Source of the DNA: UBA1431 sp049324235
GTDB lineage: Bacteria > Bacillota > Clostridia > Christensenellales > UBA1431
DNA: 34,632 bases
Assembly (NCBI GenBank): GCA_049324235.1
Contig: JBMOLJ010000103.1
Location: 1 to 34,632, forward strand
Direction of reading: 5' to 3'
A program made the position numbers and the translations under genes. The notes under the pieces were generated by a model, which was given only the letters and a program-made list of their open reading frames with translations, was not told where the DNA came from and did not search any database. Below are positions 24,150-32,015 of this stretch, piece by piece. Position 1 is the first letter of the stretch. Every line of letters begins with the position of its first letter.

Positions 24150-24797
24150 ATGAATATTGATGAAAAAGCACTAAAAAGCATCATCGAGGAAGTATTGAAG
24201 GAATTTGATGCTCCCGCTGCTGCAGCCACCAGCCCGCGGGGCGAAGTTAAAGGCTTTGAACTCGTCAATCAGGGCGAGGCCCAAAAAGGCACCCGCTCCG
24301 ACGAGGTCGTCATCGGCTTGGCTCCTGCGTTCGGCGATTCACAGACAAAGACCATCATTGGACTGCCCCACTATGATGTTCTCAAGGAAGTCATCGCGGG
24401 CATTGAGGAGGAGGGCGTATCCTACCGTCTGATCCGTGTATTCCACACCAGCGATGTTGCCTTCATATCCCATACCGCTGCGAAGATGTCAGGCTCGGGC
24501 ATCGGTATCGGCATTCAGTCCAGAGGCACCACGGTTATCCATCAGAAGGACCTGGCGCCGCTGTCCAACCTGGAGCTGTTCTCTCAGAGCCCGCTGCTCG
24601 ATGCCGAGGCATTCAGGGCAATCGGAAAGAATGCCGCCAAGTATGCCAAGGGTGAATCTCCTGCTCCTGTTCCTGTACGTAACGACCAGATGGCTCGCCC
24701 GAAGTATCAGGCTATCGCCGCTTTGCTTCACATCAAGGAGACCGAGCACTGCGATGCCAACAGGAAGCCTGAGGAACTCAAGGTCATATTCAAGTAA
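24150..24797 (+). CDS. pduD: Propanediol dehydratase medium subunit
   Basis: 215 residues. Together with PduE it holds the cobalamin tail. The N-terminal helix (NIDEKALKSIIEEVLKEF) matches the encapsulation peptide that directs PduCDE into the shell. Core marks are DEVVIGLAPAFGDSQTKTI, GLPHYDVLKEVIAGIEEEG, RVFHTSDVAFISHTAAKMSG and GIGIGIQSRGTTVIHQKDL. The start has AGGAGG 11 bases after the pduC stop region, so it is tightly coupled. Confidence 0.95.
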   Translation: MNIDEKALKSIIEEVLKEFDAPAAAATSPRGEVKGFELVNQGEAQKGTRSDEVVIGLAPAFGDSQTKTIIGLPHYDVLKEVIAGIEEEGVSYRLIRVFHTSDVAFISHTAAKMSGSGIGIGIQSRGTTVIHQKDLAPLSNLELFSQSPLLDAEAFRAIGKNAAKYAKGESPAPVPVRNDQMARPKYQAIAALLHIKETEHCDANRKPEELKVIFK

Positions 24798-24809
24798 AGT
24801 GGAGGTGTT

Positions 24810-25307
24810 ATGATGAATCAGGAACAATTGATTCAGGCGGTCGTCAAAGAGGTTTTGGCCTCGATGGGCGGCATTCCCGCCAAGGCATCCGCAACCGGCG
24901 GCGTGACCAAGGCCCAGTATCCCTTGGGAGAAAAGATTCCTGAGAAGGTGCTTACTCCCACCGGCAAGAAACTGACTGAATTGACACTGGATAAAGTAAT
25001 CAGCGGCGAAGTCACCGCTGAGGACGTGCGTATCGCACCCGAAACGCTGGAGATGCAGGCGCAGGTGGCGGAGTCCGTTCACCGCGACGCGTTTGCAGGC
25101 AATCTGCGCCGTGCGGCGGAGCTGATTGCGGTCCCCGACGAGCGTCTTTTGGAAATCTACAATGCGCTGCGCCCCTATCGTTCCACAAAGAGCGAGCTTT
25201 ACGCCATTGCGGACGAACTCAAAGGCTACGGCGCCGATATCTGCGCGGCTTTCGTGCGCGAGGCTGCCGACGTGTACGAAGTACGCGGGCGTTTGAAGAA
25301 AGACTGA
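24810..25307 (+). CDS. pduE: Propanediol dehydratase small subunit
   Basis: 165 residues. An N-terminal helix (NQEQLIQAVVKEVLASMG) resembles the PduD targeting helix. A conserved segment (LTLDKVISGEVTAEDVRIAP, ETLEMQAQVAE) and the closing FVREAADVYEVRGRLKKD are typical of the small dehydratase subunit. GGAGGTG lies 6 bases before tandem ATGs at 24810 and 24813. It completes PduCDE. A 130-bp gap with two hairpins separates it from pduG. Confidence 0.94.
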   Translation: MMNQEQLIQAVVKEVLASMGGIPAKASATGGVTKAQYPLGEKIPEKVLTPTGKKLTELTLDKVISGEVTAEDVRIAPETLEMQAQVAESVHRDAFAGNLRRAAELIAVPDERLLEIYNALRPYRSTKSELYAIADELKGYGADICAAFVREAADVYEVRGRLKKD

Positions 25308-25318
25308 TTTCTCCCTTG

Positions 25319-25395
25319 CATGCCGACCCGCCGCCATAGAGGGGGGCGGGACGGCATGGATTTGTGCCGGGTGCGCCGGGCGTAATCAGGCGCAC
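25319..25395 (+). other. Two tandem intercistronic hairpins between pduE and pduG
   Basis: CATGCCG-A-CCCGCC (25319-25332) pairs with GGCGGG-A-CGGCATG (25345-25358) with one A-A mismatch, and GTGCGCC (25371-25377) pairs with GGCGCAC (25389-25395). Neither has a T-run. They probably protect the upstream dehydratase mRNA or lower downstream expression, rather than stop transcription. Confidence 0.65.
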
Positions 25396-25437
25396 ACCAT
25401 TTTATAAGGAACAAACAGCTTTGGCGGAGGTGCATCC

Positions 25438-27246
25438 ATGAAGACTGTCGCGGGTGTCGATATCGGCAATGCCACCACGGAGGTAGCGCTGGCAAGAATA
25501 CACGATGATAAGCGGATGGATTTTCTTTCAAGCGCTACCGTGCCGACAACCGGGATCAAGGGAACCACGCAGAATATCCACGGCGTATTTCAGTCTCTGA
25601 CTGATGCGCTGAAAAAGGCCGGTCTGAAGATGGCCGATCTCGATCTCATCCGAGTCAACGAGGCGGCGCCGGTTATCGGCGACGTGGCCATGGAGACCAT
25701 TACCGAGACCATCATCACCGAGTCCACGATGATTGGGCACAACCCTTCCACCCCCGGCGGAGTGGGCGTGGGCATCGGCAAGACCGTGCTTTTAGAGCGC
25801 ATCCACCAGGAGCCGCAGGGTGTGGATATCATTGCCGTCATACCCAAGACAATACACTTCGAAGAGGCAGCCGACAGCGTAAATGCCTGCATGGACCGGT
25901 ATAACATCGTCGGGATCATCGCCCAGGGTGATGACGGCGTGCTCATCAACAACCGGCTGAAAAAAAAGGTTCCCATCGTGGACGAGGTCATGCTGATCGA
26001 AAAAGTCCCGCTGGGGATGCAGGCCGCGATTGAGGTCGCCCAGCCGGGCAGCGTCGTGGAGGTGCTCTCAAATCCCTTCGGGATTGCCACGCTGTTCGGG
26101 CTTGACGCGGATGATACGCGCCAAATCGTGCCTATCGCCCGCGCGCTGATCGGCAACCGTTCCGCTGTAGTTATTAAGACGCCCCAGGGTGATGTGAAGG
26201 AGCGGCGCATACCGGCCGGAATGATCATATTCACCGGCAGAAGCACCGTCAGCGTCAATGTGGAGGAAGGCGCGGAGAAAATTATGGAAGCGCAGGCCAA
26301 GTCTCTTCCGTTAGAGGACGTACGGGGCGAGGCCGGCACCAACGCCGGCGGCATGCTCGAGCGCGTGCGGCAGGTAATGAGCAACCTTACGAACCAGCAC
26401 CCGTCCAATATCAAGATACAGGACATCCTGGCTGTGGACACATTCGTGCCACGGATGGTGCGGGGCGGCATAGCGCAGGAGTTTTCCCTGGAGAGCGCCG
26501 TGGGCATTGCCGCCATGGTCAAGGCCGACCGTCTGCAGATGGAGAAAATCGCCTGGGAGCTTTCCGAAAAGATCGGCGTCAGGGTCGAGGTGGGCGGCGT
26601 GGAGGCTGATATGGCCATACGCGGCGCGCTGACCACGCCGGGGACCGAAAAGCCCCTTGCCATCATCGACATGGGCGCGGGTTCCACCGACGCCTCTATC
26701 ATCAACAGGGCCGGTGACATTGTTTCCATCCACCTTGGCGGCGCCGGGAACATGGTTTCCATGCTTATAAAAACTGAAATGGGCGTGGACGATAACGAAC
26801 TGGCCGAGGAAATCAAGAAATATCCGCTTGCCAAGGTGGAAAGCCTGTTCCATATACGCCACGAAGACGGAACGGTACAGTTCTTCGACAAGCCGCTGGA
26901 TCCCCGGACCTTTGCGCGCGTAGTCATCCTCCGTGAAGGGGAGATGGTACCCATTGACACGAAGCTCTCGCTGGAGAAGATCAGGAACATTAGGCGCACT
27001 GCCAAGGAAAAGGTGTTTGTAACCAATGCGCTGCGCGCCCTGTCACGGGTGAGCCCCACGGGCAATGTGCGCGATGTCGGGTTCGTGGTGCTGGTGGGCG
27101 GGTCGGCTCTGGATTTCGAGATTCCGCAGATGGTTACCGAAGCGCTCTCGGAATATAACATCGTTGCCGGACGCGCCAACATCCGCGGCGTAGAAGGCCC
27201 GCGCAACGCCGTCGCAACAGGACTCATACTATCGCTTGAGGGGTGA
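25438..27246 (+). CDS. pduG: Diol dehydratase reactivase large subunit
   Basis: 602 residues, the usual DdrA/PduG size. The actin-like ATPase fold shows VAGVDIGNATTEVALARI at the N-terminus and IIDMGAGSTDASIINRAG near the phosphate-2 site, with GFVVLVGGSALDFEIPQMV at the adenosine site. With PduH it swaps out damaged cobalamin from inactivated PduCDE, using ATP. GCGGAGG lies 8 bases before the ATG. The stop TGA overlaps or abuts the pduH start, indicating coupling. Confidence 0.95.
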   Translation: MKTVAGVDIGNATTEVALARIHDDKRMDFLSSATVPTTGIKGTTQNIHGVFQSLTDALKKAGLKMADLDLIRVNEAAPVIGDVAMETITETIITESTMIGHNPSTPGGVGVGIGKTVLLERIHQEPQGVDIIAVIPKTIHFEEAADSVNACMDRYNIVGIIAQGDDGVLINNRLKKKVPIVDEVMLIEKVPLGMQAAIEVAQPGSVVEVLSNPFGIATLFGLDADDTRQIVPIARALIGNRSAVVIKTPQGDVKERRIPAGMIIFTGRSTVSVNVEEGAEKIMEAQAKSLPLEDVRGEAGTNAGGMLERVRQVMSNLTNQHPSNIKIQDILAVDTFVPRMVRGGIAQEFSLESAVGIAAMVKADRLQMEKIAWELSEKIGVRVEVGGVEADMAIRGALTTPGTEKPLAIIDMGAGSTDASIINRAGDIVSIHLGGAGNMVSMLIKTEMGVDDNELAEEIKKYPLAKVESLFHIRHEDGTVQFFDKPLDPRTFARVVILREGEMVPIDTKLSLEKIRNIRRTAKEKVFVTNALRALSRVSPTGNVRDVGFVVLVGGSALDFEIPQMVTEALSEYNIVAGRANIRGVEGPRNAVATGLILSLEG

Positions 27247-27254
27247 TTGGCGTT

Positions 27255-27620
27255 ATGCAGGAAGACAGACACACGGCGACAGCCCCGTCCATAAAAATAT
27301 ACACCGCTGGAAATGCCGGAACCATAGAGGGCTTTTCCGATATGCTCTACGGCATCGAGGAGGAAGGCATACCCTTTGAGATTGTTCCGAGCAGCCTTAC
27401 GGACATACGGGAGCTTGCCTATGAAGCCGCCCTCAGTTCAAGCCTGTCGGTGGGACTGGGCATCAATGCGGATGAAGTGGCGCTCCACTTCGATAAGCTC
27501 CCCCGCTCGGCGCCCCTGTACATTATAAACCGCGAGGTCGGCAGGCGGCATATGCGTTCTATGGGAATCAACGCCGCCCGTCTCGTCAAACGAATGCCAT
27601 TCAATGATATAAACCAGTGA
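27255..27620 (+). CDS. pduH: Diol dehydratase reactivase small subunit
   Basis: 121 residues. Marks of the PduH/DdrB family are IKIYTAGNAGTIEGFSDMLYGIEEEGIPFEI, in its parts, then SVGLGINADEVALHFDKLP and an RLVKRMPF end; the fold resembles the PduD beta-subunit it displaces. The frame also opens at GTG 27243, overlapping the pduG stop. ATG 27255 is preferred because GAGGGGTG (27238-27245) sits about 10 bases ahead of it. Confidence 0.92.
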   Translation: MQEDRHTATAPSIKIYTAGNAGTIEGFSDMLYGIEEEGIPFEIVPSSLTDIRELAYEAALSSSLSVGLGINADEVALHFDKLPRSAPLYIINREVGRRHMRSMGINAARLVKRMPFNDINQ

Positions 27621-27635
27621 AGGAGGAGGGAACCA

Positions 27636-28349
27636 ATGTCCAAAAAGTCCCTGGGCCTCATCGAAATTTTTGGTCTCGCAGCCGGAATCGAAGCTGCGGA
27701 TGCGGCCGTAAAATCCGCCAACATCACTCTGGTGGGCTATGAACTCAAGAAAATGGGAGGGATGGTAACCATCAAAGTGGAGGGCGACGTGGGCGCCGTA
27801 CAGGCTGCCGTACAGGCGGCGCAGGCTGTAGCGAGCCGCATGAGCGCAGTTATTTCGGCCCATGTCATTCCCCGTCCGAGCGAAAATCTGGAAAAGCTTA
27901 TCCGAAACGCCGACACCGTAGGCTATCAACCGGTCGGCACAGATACGCCCATGCCTCCTGCTACCCAACCGCTTCCAATGGAGGAACCGCCGATGACGCA
28001 GGAGCCGTCCGTCGCGGAAGACAAAGAGCAGTTGGCGGATACTCCTCCTGAAGGAGCGCTGCCGGCAGCCGAAGAACTGCCCAACGCTGAAGAAGCGCAA
28101 CCTATAAACGAGGAACCGCCCGCCATTAAGGAAGCGCAGCCGGTGGCAGAGGAACCGCCCGCCATTGAGGAAGCGGAGCCGGTGGCAGAGGAACCGCCCG
28201 CCGCGGAGGAAGCGCAGCCGGTGGCCGAAGAACCGCCCGCCGCGGAGGAAGCGCAGCCGGAAGCAACGGAAATCCCCGTGAAGGATATACCACCATCGAA
28301 GCCTTCCACAGGCGGAGGGGGGCAGCGTCCGAGGAAGAAGAAAAAGTAG
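27636..28349 (+). CDS. BMC-H shell protein with long acidic repeat tail (PduK position)
   Basis: 237 residues. The first ~90 are a standard BMC domain (KSLGLIEIFGLAAGIEAAD, ITLVGYELKKMGGMVTIKV, VISAHVIPRPSENLEKLI). The remaining ~145 are Pro/Glu/Ala-rich and contain four 13-residue repeats (EEPPAIEEAEPVA type, about residues 159-210), ending in a Gly-rich stretch and a basic RPRKKKK tail. PduK of Salmonella also has a C-terminal extension, and the gene lies in the pduK/J place, but the acidic repeat tail with a lysine end is unlike it. The tail is probably disordered and could bind cargo, other compartments or a partner. No cysteines suggest a metal site. Confidence 0.88.
   Translation: MSKKSLGLIEIFGLAAGIEAADAAVKSANITLVGYELKKMGGMVTIKVEGDVGAVQAAVQAAQAVASRMSAVISAHVIPRPSENLEKLIRNADTVGYQPVGTDTPMPPATQPLPMEEPPMTQEPSVAEDKEQLADTPPEGALPAAEELPNAEEAQPINEEPPAIKEAQPVAEEPPAIEEAEPVAEEPPAAEEAQPVAEEPPAAEEAQPEATEIPVKDIPPSKPSTGGGGQRPRKKKK
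28110..28265 (+). repeat. Four tandem 39-bp coding repeats
   Basis: Units start at 28110, 28149, 28188 and 28227, each encoding a version of EEPPAxxEAxPVA. They are in frame and only mildly diverged in DNA, so the array is recent and may vary in copy number between strains. Confidence 0.9.
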
Positions 28350-28384
28350 CAGCGTATGGATTATAGAGGATATGGAGGCACACT

Positions 28385-29041
28385 ATGGCAGACAATATAT
28401 CACCGGAGACATTAGCGGCTATCACCGCAAAGGTGCTCCAGAGGCTTTGTGCAAAGCCTCCCCTGAAAATACCCGTCGGCGTTTCCAACCGCCATGTCCA
28501 TTTAAGCAAAGAGGATGTTGCCGCACTCTTCGGCAAGGGATACGAGCTCACGCCCATGAAGGCGCTCAAACAGCCCGGGCAGTACGCTTGCGGGGAAGTG
28601 CTTACCATAAAGGGACCCAAGGGCTCCATTGAAAACGTGCGCATACTCGGTCCAGAGCGGCCCGTGACACAGGCCGAGATATCCGTAACCGACAGCTTTA
28701 AGCTGGGCGTGAAGCCGCCGGTGCGCATTTCGGGCGACCTGAAGGGTTCCGCCTCCTTTGAACTGATCGGCCCGAAGGGAAGCGTAACAAAGGACGCGGG
28801 CTGCATCATTGCGCTCAGGCACATACATATGACGCCGGAAATTGCAAAGGAATACGGTTATACGGATAAACAGGTCGTAGACGTGCTGGTGGGGAGCGAT
28901 GCGCGCCGGACGGTGTTTAAAAACGTTCCGCTGCGCATCACGGATGCATCCGCACCGGAGCTGCACCTGGACACCGACGAGGCGAACGCGTCGGGCGCGG
29001 TCAACGACAGCCTGGCGACCATCATCGTACCGGGAGCGTGA
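28385..29041 (+). CDS. pduL: PduL phosphate propanoyltransferase
   Basis: 218 residues. PduL converts propionyl-CoA and phosphate to propionyl-phosphate and recycles CoA inside the compartment. The N-terminal helix (SPETLAAITAKVLQRL) resembles an encapsulation peptide. Family motifs are PVGVSNRHVHLSKEDV with the zinc-binding HVH, LKQPGQYACGEVLTI, ILGPERPVTQAEIS and CIIALRHIHMTPEIA with a second His pair. GGAGG precedes the ATG. It is unrelated to Pta despite the same reaction type. Confidence 0.95.
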   Translation: MADNISPETLAAITAKVLQRLCAKPPLKIPVGVSNRHVHLSKEDVAALFGKGYELTPMKALKQPGQYACGEVLTIKGPKGSIENVRILGPERPVTQAEISVTDSFKLGVKPPVRISGDLKGSASFELIGPKGSVTKDAGCIIALRHIHMTPEIAKEYGYTDKQVVDVLVGSDARRTVFKNVPLRITDASAPELHLDTDEANASGAVNDSLATIIVPGA

Positions 29042-29045
29042 CAGC

Positions 29046-29867
29046 ATGGATCTCACGGCGGCCAACGCAGTTATCGAAGAATGCCATACACTGTTTGCTG
29101 AAAAACGCTGCAACCCATTTGAGGGGAGCCTTAAAACAGGCGTCGACCTGGGCACGGCGAATATCGTGATCTCGGTTGTGGACGAAAACAATTCCCCCGT
29201 GGCGACTGTGCTGGAGGAGGCATCCGTCGTACGGGACGGAGTGGTGGTGGACTATATCGGCGCCACGCGCATCGTACAGCGGCTCAAGGACCGGATAGAG
29301 CAGATCGTCGGGCGCAATCTGGACCGTGCCGCCTGTGCGATACCGCCGGGGATCATTGAGGGCAATATTAAGGTTATCGCCAACGTGGTCGAGTCCGCCG
29401 ATTTTGAAGTGGACAATGTGGTGGATGAGCCTACGGCGGCGGCCACCGTTCTGGGTATCCGCGACGGCGCCGTGGTCGATGTGGGCGGCGGCACCACCGG
29501 AATCTCAATCATAAAGGACGGGCAGGTCGTCTACACCGCCGACGAGGCTACCGGCGGGACGCATATGAGCCTCGTGCTCGCCGGGTTTTACAAGATTTCC
29601 TTTGAAGAGGCGGAGACCATGAAGAAAAAGCCGGAATACGAGCGGGACGTGTTCAACATCGTAAAACCGGTTGTCCAGAAAATGGCTTCCATTGTAAAAC
29701 GCTTTATCCAGGGATACGACGTGGAGACGATATACGTTGTCGGAGGGGCATGCTGTTTCAAAAAGTTCGAAAGCGTATTCGAGCATGAAATCGGCGTAAG
29801 GACCATCAAGCCGGCGCATCCGCTCTTGGTAACACCGCTGGGCATCGCGATGAATTGCAGGGGGTGA
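29046..29867 (+). CDS. EutJ-family actin-fold (Hsp70-like) protein
   Basis: 273 residues. The ATPase marks are TGVDLGTANIVISVVDE, VVDEPTAAATVLGI, GAVVDVGGGTTGISIIKDG and a late YVVGGACCF, the same layout as EutJ of ethanolamine clusters. EutJ is presumed to be a chaperone or reactivation factor, but its function is not proven. It begins 5 bases after the pduL stop and ends 4 bases before the flavoprotein gene. The pduG-type reactivase is a distinct gene here, so this is not a duplicated PduG. Many Firmicutes pdu loci carry this gene in place of pduM. Confidence 0.88.
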   Translation: MDLTAANAVIEECHTLFAEKRCNPFEGSLKTGVDLGTANIVISVVDENNSPVATVLEEASVVRDGVVVDYIGATRIVQRLKDRIEQIVGRNLDRAACAIPPGIIEGNIKVIANVVESADFEVDNVVDEPTAAATVLGIRDGAVVDVGGGTTGISIIKDGQVVYTADEATGGTHMSLVLAGFYKISFEEAETMKKKPEYERDVFNIVKPVVQKMASIVKRFIQGYDVETIYVVGGACCFKKFESVFEHEIGVRTIKPAHPLLVTPLGIAMNCRG

Positions 29868-29871
29868 GGAT

Positions 29872-30696
29872 ATGGACAGGGAGAAATTAAGGCGCATCAT
29901 CGAGGAGACCGTCAATGAGGTGTTCGCGCGCGCCATCATCAAAGAAGTGTTCCGCCGGTACAACGCGCGTCCCATTACGGCTACCGCCTTGTTTACAGGC
30001 GCGCTTTTAGACATCCGCTTCGTCATGGACGCCCTGCGCAATTTACAGGGCAACGGCTTTAATATAAGCGCCGTGCTTTCAAGGAGCGCGGGCAGGATCA
30101 TCGGCGTGGACGAGGTAAAGGACGTGTTGAAGTCCGATGCAGTGTATCTCGAGGACCAGGCTGGCAGCGATGTATGGGCAACGTCCGAGCTCATCCTGGT
30201 GCCTACGCTTACCGTCAATACGGCGGCCAAAGTGGCCCATTGCATCAGCGATACCGTTATCGCCGATGCAATCTCCAAGTCGCTGATGATGGGAAAGCTC
30301 GTTATCGCAACGGTGGAAGGCTGCTGTGCCAATTCCAAACAGCGCATGGAAAAATATGCCGGAAAGATTCCCGCAGCCTATGCCAGCGCATTATCCCGCA
30401 ATCTTCAGACCATTAAAGAGTATGGCGTCGTATTGACCAGCGCAAGAAACTTCGAACAAAAGGTTTGCCGGACGGCTTTTGAAAAACTCCGCAGCCTGGG
30501 CCAGGCGATTGTAGAGGATGCGCCGCGTTCCGCGGTATACACGGAATCAGCCGCAGGCAAAAAGATTGTCGGACTGGCCGATCTGATGGTTACGCCTTCC
30601 GGCGGGCGCATAACCGTCGGCAGGGACGCCATCGTGACCCAACTGGCCAGCGACCATGCCGCGCGATATGGCATAAGCATCGTACGCTCGAATTAG
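29872..30696 (+). CDS. Flavoprotein-family protein of the microcompartment operon
   Basis: 274 residues. The N-terminal helix (REKLRRIIEETVNEVFARAI) looks like an encapsulation peptide. The rest fits the flavoprotein (UbiX/Dfp-like) fold: TALFTGALLDIRFVMDAL, VYLEDQAGSDVWATSELILV, VPTLTVNTAAKVAHCISDTV and MMGKLVIATVEGC, typical FMN-binding-like loops. Such proteins recur in Firmicutes pdu and other compartment operons, but their reaction is unknown to me. A link to flavin supply or cobalamin reduction with PduS/PduO is only a guess. Confidence 0.7.
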   Translation: MDREKLRRIIEETVNEVFARAIIKEVFRRYNARPITATALFTGALLDIRFVMDALRNLQGNGFNISAVLSRSAGRIIGVDEVKDVLKSDAVYLEDQAGSDVWATSELILVPTLTVNTAAKVAHCISDTVIADAISKSLMMGKLVIATVEGCCANSKQRMEKYAGKIPAAYASALSRNLQTIKEYGVVLTSARNFEQKVCRTAFEKLRSLGQAIVEDAPRSAVYTESAAGKKIVGLADLMVTPSGGRITVGRDAIVTQLASDHAARYGISIVRSN

Positions 30697-30718
30697 TGCG
30701 TTTTGAGGAGGGATACCA

Positions 30719-31006
30719 TTGTATTTGGGGAAAGTTGTGGGCAATGTCGTTTCCACCCGCAAGGATGACCGTCTCACCGGCGCCAAGCTGCTCATCATCC
30801 GCTATATGACCGTTGATGACACAAACAATGGCTTCAAGGACGGGCACGAAACCATCGTGGCGGTGGATACCGTCGGCGCAGGTACGGGAGATATCGTGCT
30901 GCTGGTAATAGGCAGCTCGGCAACGCGGAATATTGAGGGCTTTCAGAATACGCCTACCGATGTGACCATCGTGGGCATCGTCGACGATGCCAAGCTCGAG
31001 AGCTGA
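30719..31006 (+). CDS. pduN: PduN/EutN-type pentameric vertex protein (BMC-P)
   Basis: 95 residues, a complete EutN/CcmL domain. It starts LGKVVGNVVSTRKDDRLTG, then KLLIIRYM, VAVDTVGAGTGDIVLLVIGSS and a closing VGIVDDAKLES. Pentamers of this family cap the vertices of the shell. The start is TTG 30719 with GAGGAGGG about 8 bases ahead; there is no ATG alternative that keeps the first strand. Confidence 0.94.
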   Translation: MYLGKVVGNVVSTRKDDRLTGAKLLIIRYMTVDDTNNGFKDGHETIVAVDTVGAGTGDIVLLVIGSSATRNIEGFQNTPTDVTIVGIVDDAKLES

Positions 31007-31018
31007 GGGGGGAAACTG

Positions 31019-32014
31019 ATGTCCAGGGTATATACCAAGACCGGAGACGCGGGAACGACCGGCCTGTTCGGCGGCACCCGCGTACATAAGGACAGCCTGC
31101 GCCTGCACTGCTACGGTACCATCGACGAAGCAAATTCCATGATTGGCCTTGCGTATTCGCTGAGTTCCGATGAAGAGGCCCGCTGCCGCCTGAATGCCAT
31201 ACAGCGCCGTCTTTTCAGCGTAGCCGCCGAGCTTGCAAGCGATGAAAAAGGGTTTGATATGCTGAAGGACAGGATTGGCGCGGACGATATCACGTACCTT
31301 GAGGGCATTATCGACGCGTGCATGGATTTTGTGGGTGATTCGCGCGGATTTGCCGTCCCGGGCGTCAACAGTTTTTCCGCCGCGCTGCACTCGGCCCGCA
31401 CGGTCGTGCGCAGGGCCGAGCGCCATATCGTAGAGCTGCACAACAGCGGCGAACCGGTGCGGGATGAGCTGCGCCGCTATATCAACCGCCTGTCCGACTG
31501 CCTGTTTGCCCTTGCCCGGCGAGAGGAGGAACTTGTAAAAGTGCGTATGATCAAAGACAAGGTCGTGGAAAAGCTGAACGCTGTAACAAACGGCTGCGCG
31601 CCCCGGCTCGACCTCAATACAGCCCGCAAATTGGCCCTCTATGCCGAGGAAAAGGCGCGTGAAATCAATCTTTCCATCGTATTCGCCGCTGTCGATCAGG
31701 GCGGAAACCTCATCCTCGCCAACCGGATGGAGGGCGCGCTCATCGCGAGCATTGATATAGCTATGAAAAAGGCCTATACGGCCAACGCATTAAAGCTCCC
31801 CACCGATGTGGCGGGCGAGCTGTCCAAACCGGACGCTCCCCTTCGCGGGCTGGAGACCACCAACGACAACCGGTTTGTGCTGTTCGGCGGGGGATTCCCC
31901 TACGCGGTAAACGGCGAGGTTGTCGGCGGTATCGGCGTGAGCGGCGGAACCGTGGAACAGGATATGGAGATAGCAACCTATGCGCTCAATAAAATTCAAG
32001 GGAGGGACGAATAG
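31019..32014 (+). CDS. pduO: PduO corrinoid adenosyltransferase with C-terminal GlcG/HbpS-like domain
   Basis: 331 residues in two domains. Residues 1 to ~185 are an ATP:cob(I)alamin adenosyltransferase: the ATP-binding N-terminus YTKTGDAGTTGLFGGTRVHK, YGTIDEANSMIG, and the helix FALARREEELVKV. Residues ~200-331 are the PduO-C/GlcG-type domain (LNTARKLALYAEEKAREI, AAVDQGGNLILANRM, GGGFPYAVNGEVVGGIGVSG), which binds haem or cobalamin in relatives. It makes AdoCbl for PduCDE from cob(I)alamin supplied by PduS. GGGGGGA just precedes the ATG. Confidence 0.95.
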   Translation: MSRVYTKTGDAGTTGLFGGTRVHKDSLRLHCYGTIDEANSMIGLAYSLSSDEEARCRLNAIQRRLFSVAAELASDEKGFDMLKDRIGADDITYLEGIIDACMDFVGDSRGFAVPGVNSFSAALHSARTVVRRAERHIVELHNSGEPVRDELRRYINRLSDCLFALARREEELVKVRMIKDKVVEKLNAVTNGCAPRLDLNTARKLALYAEEKAREINLSIVFAAVDQGGNLILANRMEGALIASIDIAMKKAYTANALKLPTDVAGELSKPDAPLRGLETTNDNRFVLFGGGFPYAVNGEVVGGIGVSGGTVEQDMEIATYALNKIQGRDE

Positions 32015-32015
32015 A

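Noticed and set aside
25590..27272. Long minus-strand open frame of 560 codons
   Set aside because: Shadow of pduG; Ser/Thr/Met-rich translation without any family resemblance.
28110..28265. Regular 39-bp repeats as a possible CRISPR array
   Set aside because: The units are contiguous, in frame and coding, with no spacers; they are protein repeats in the shell-protein tail.
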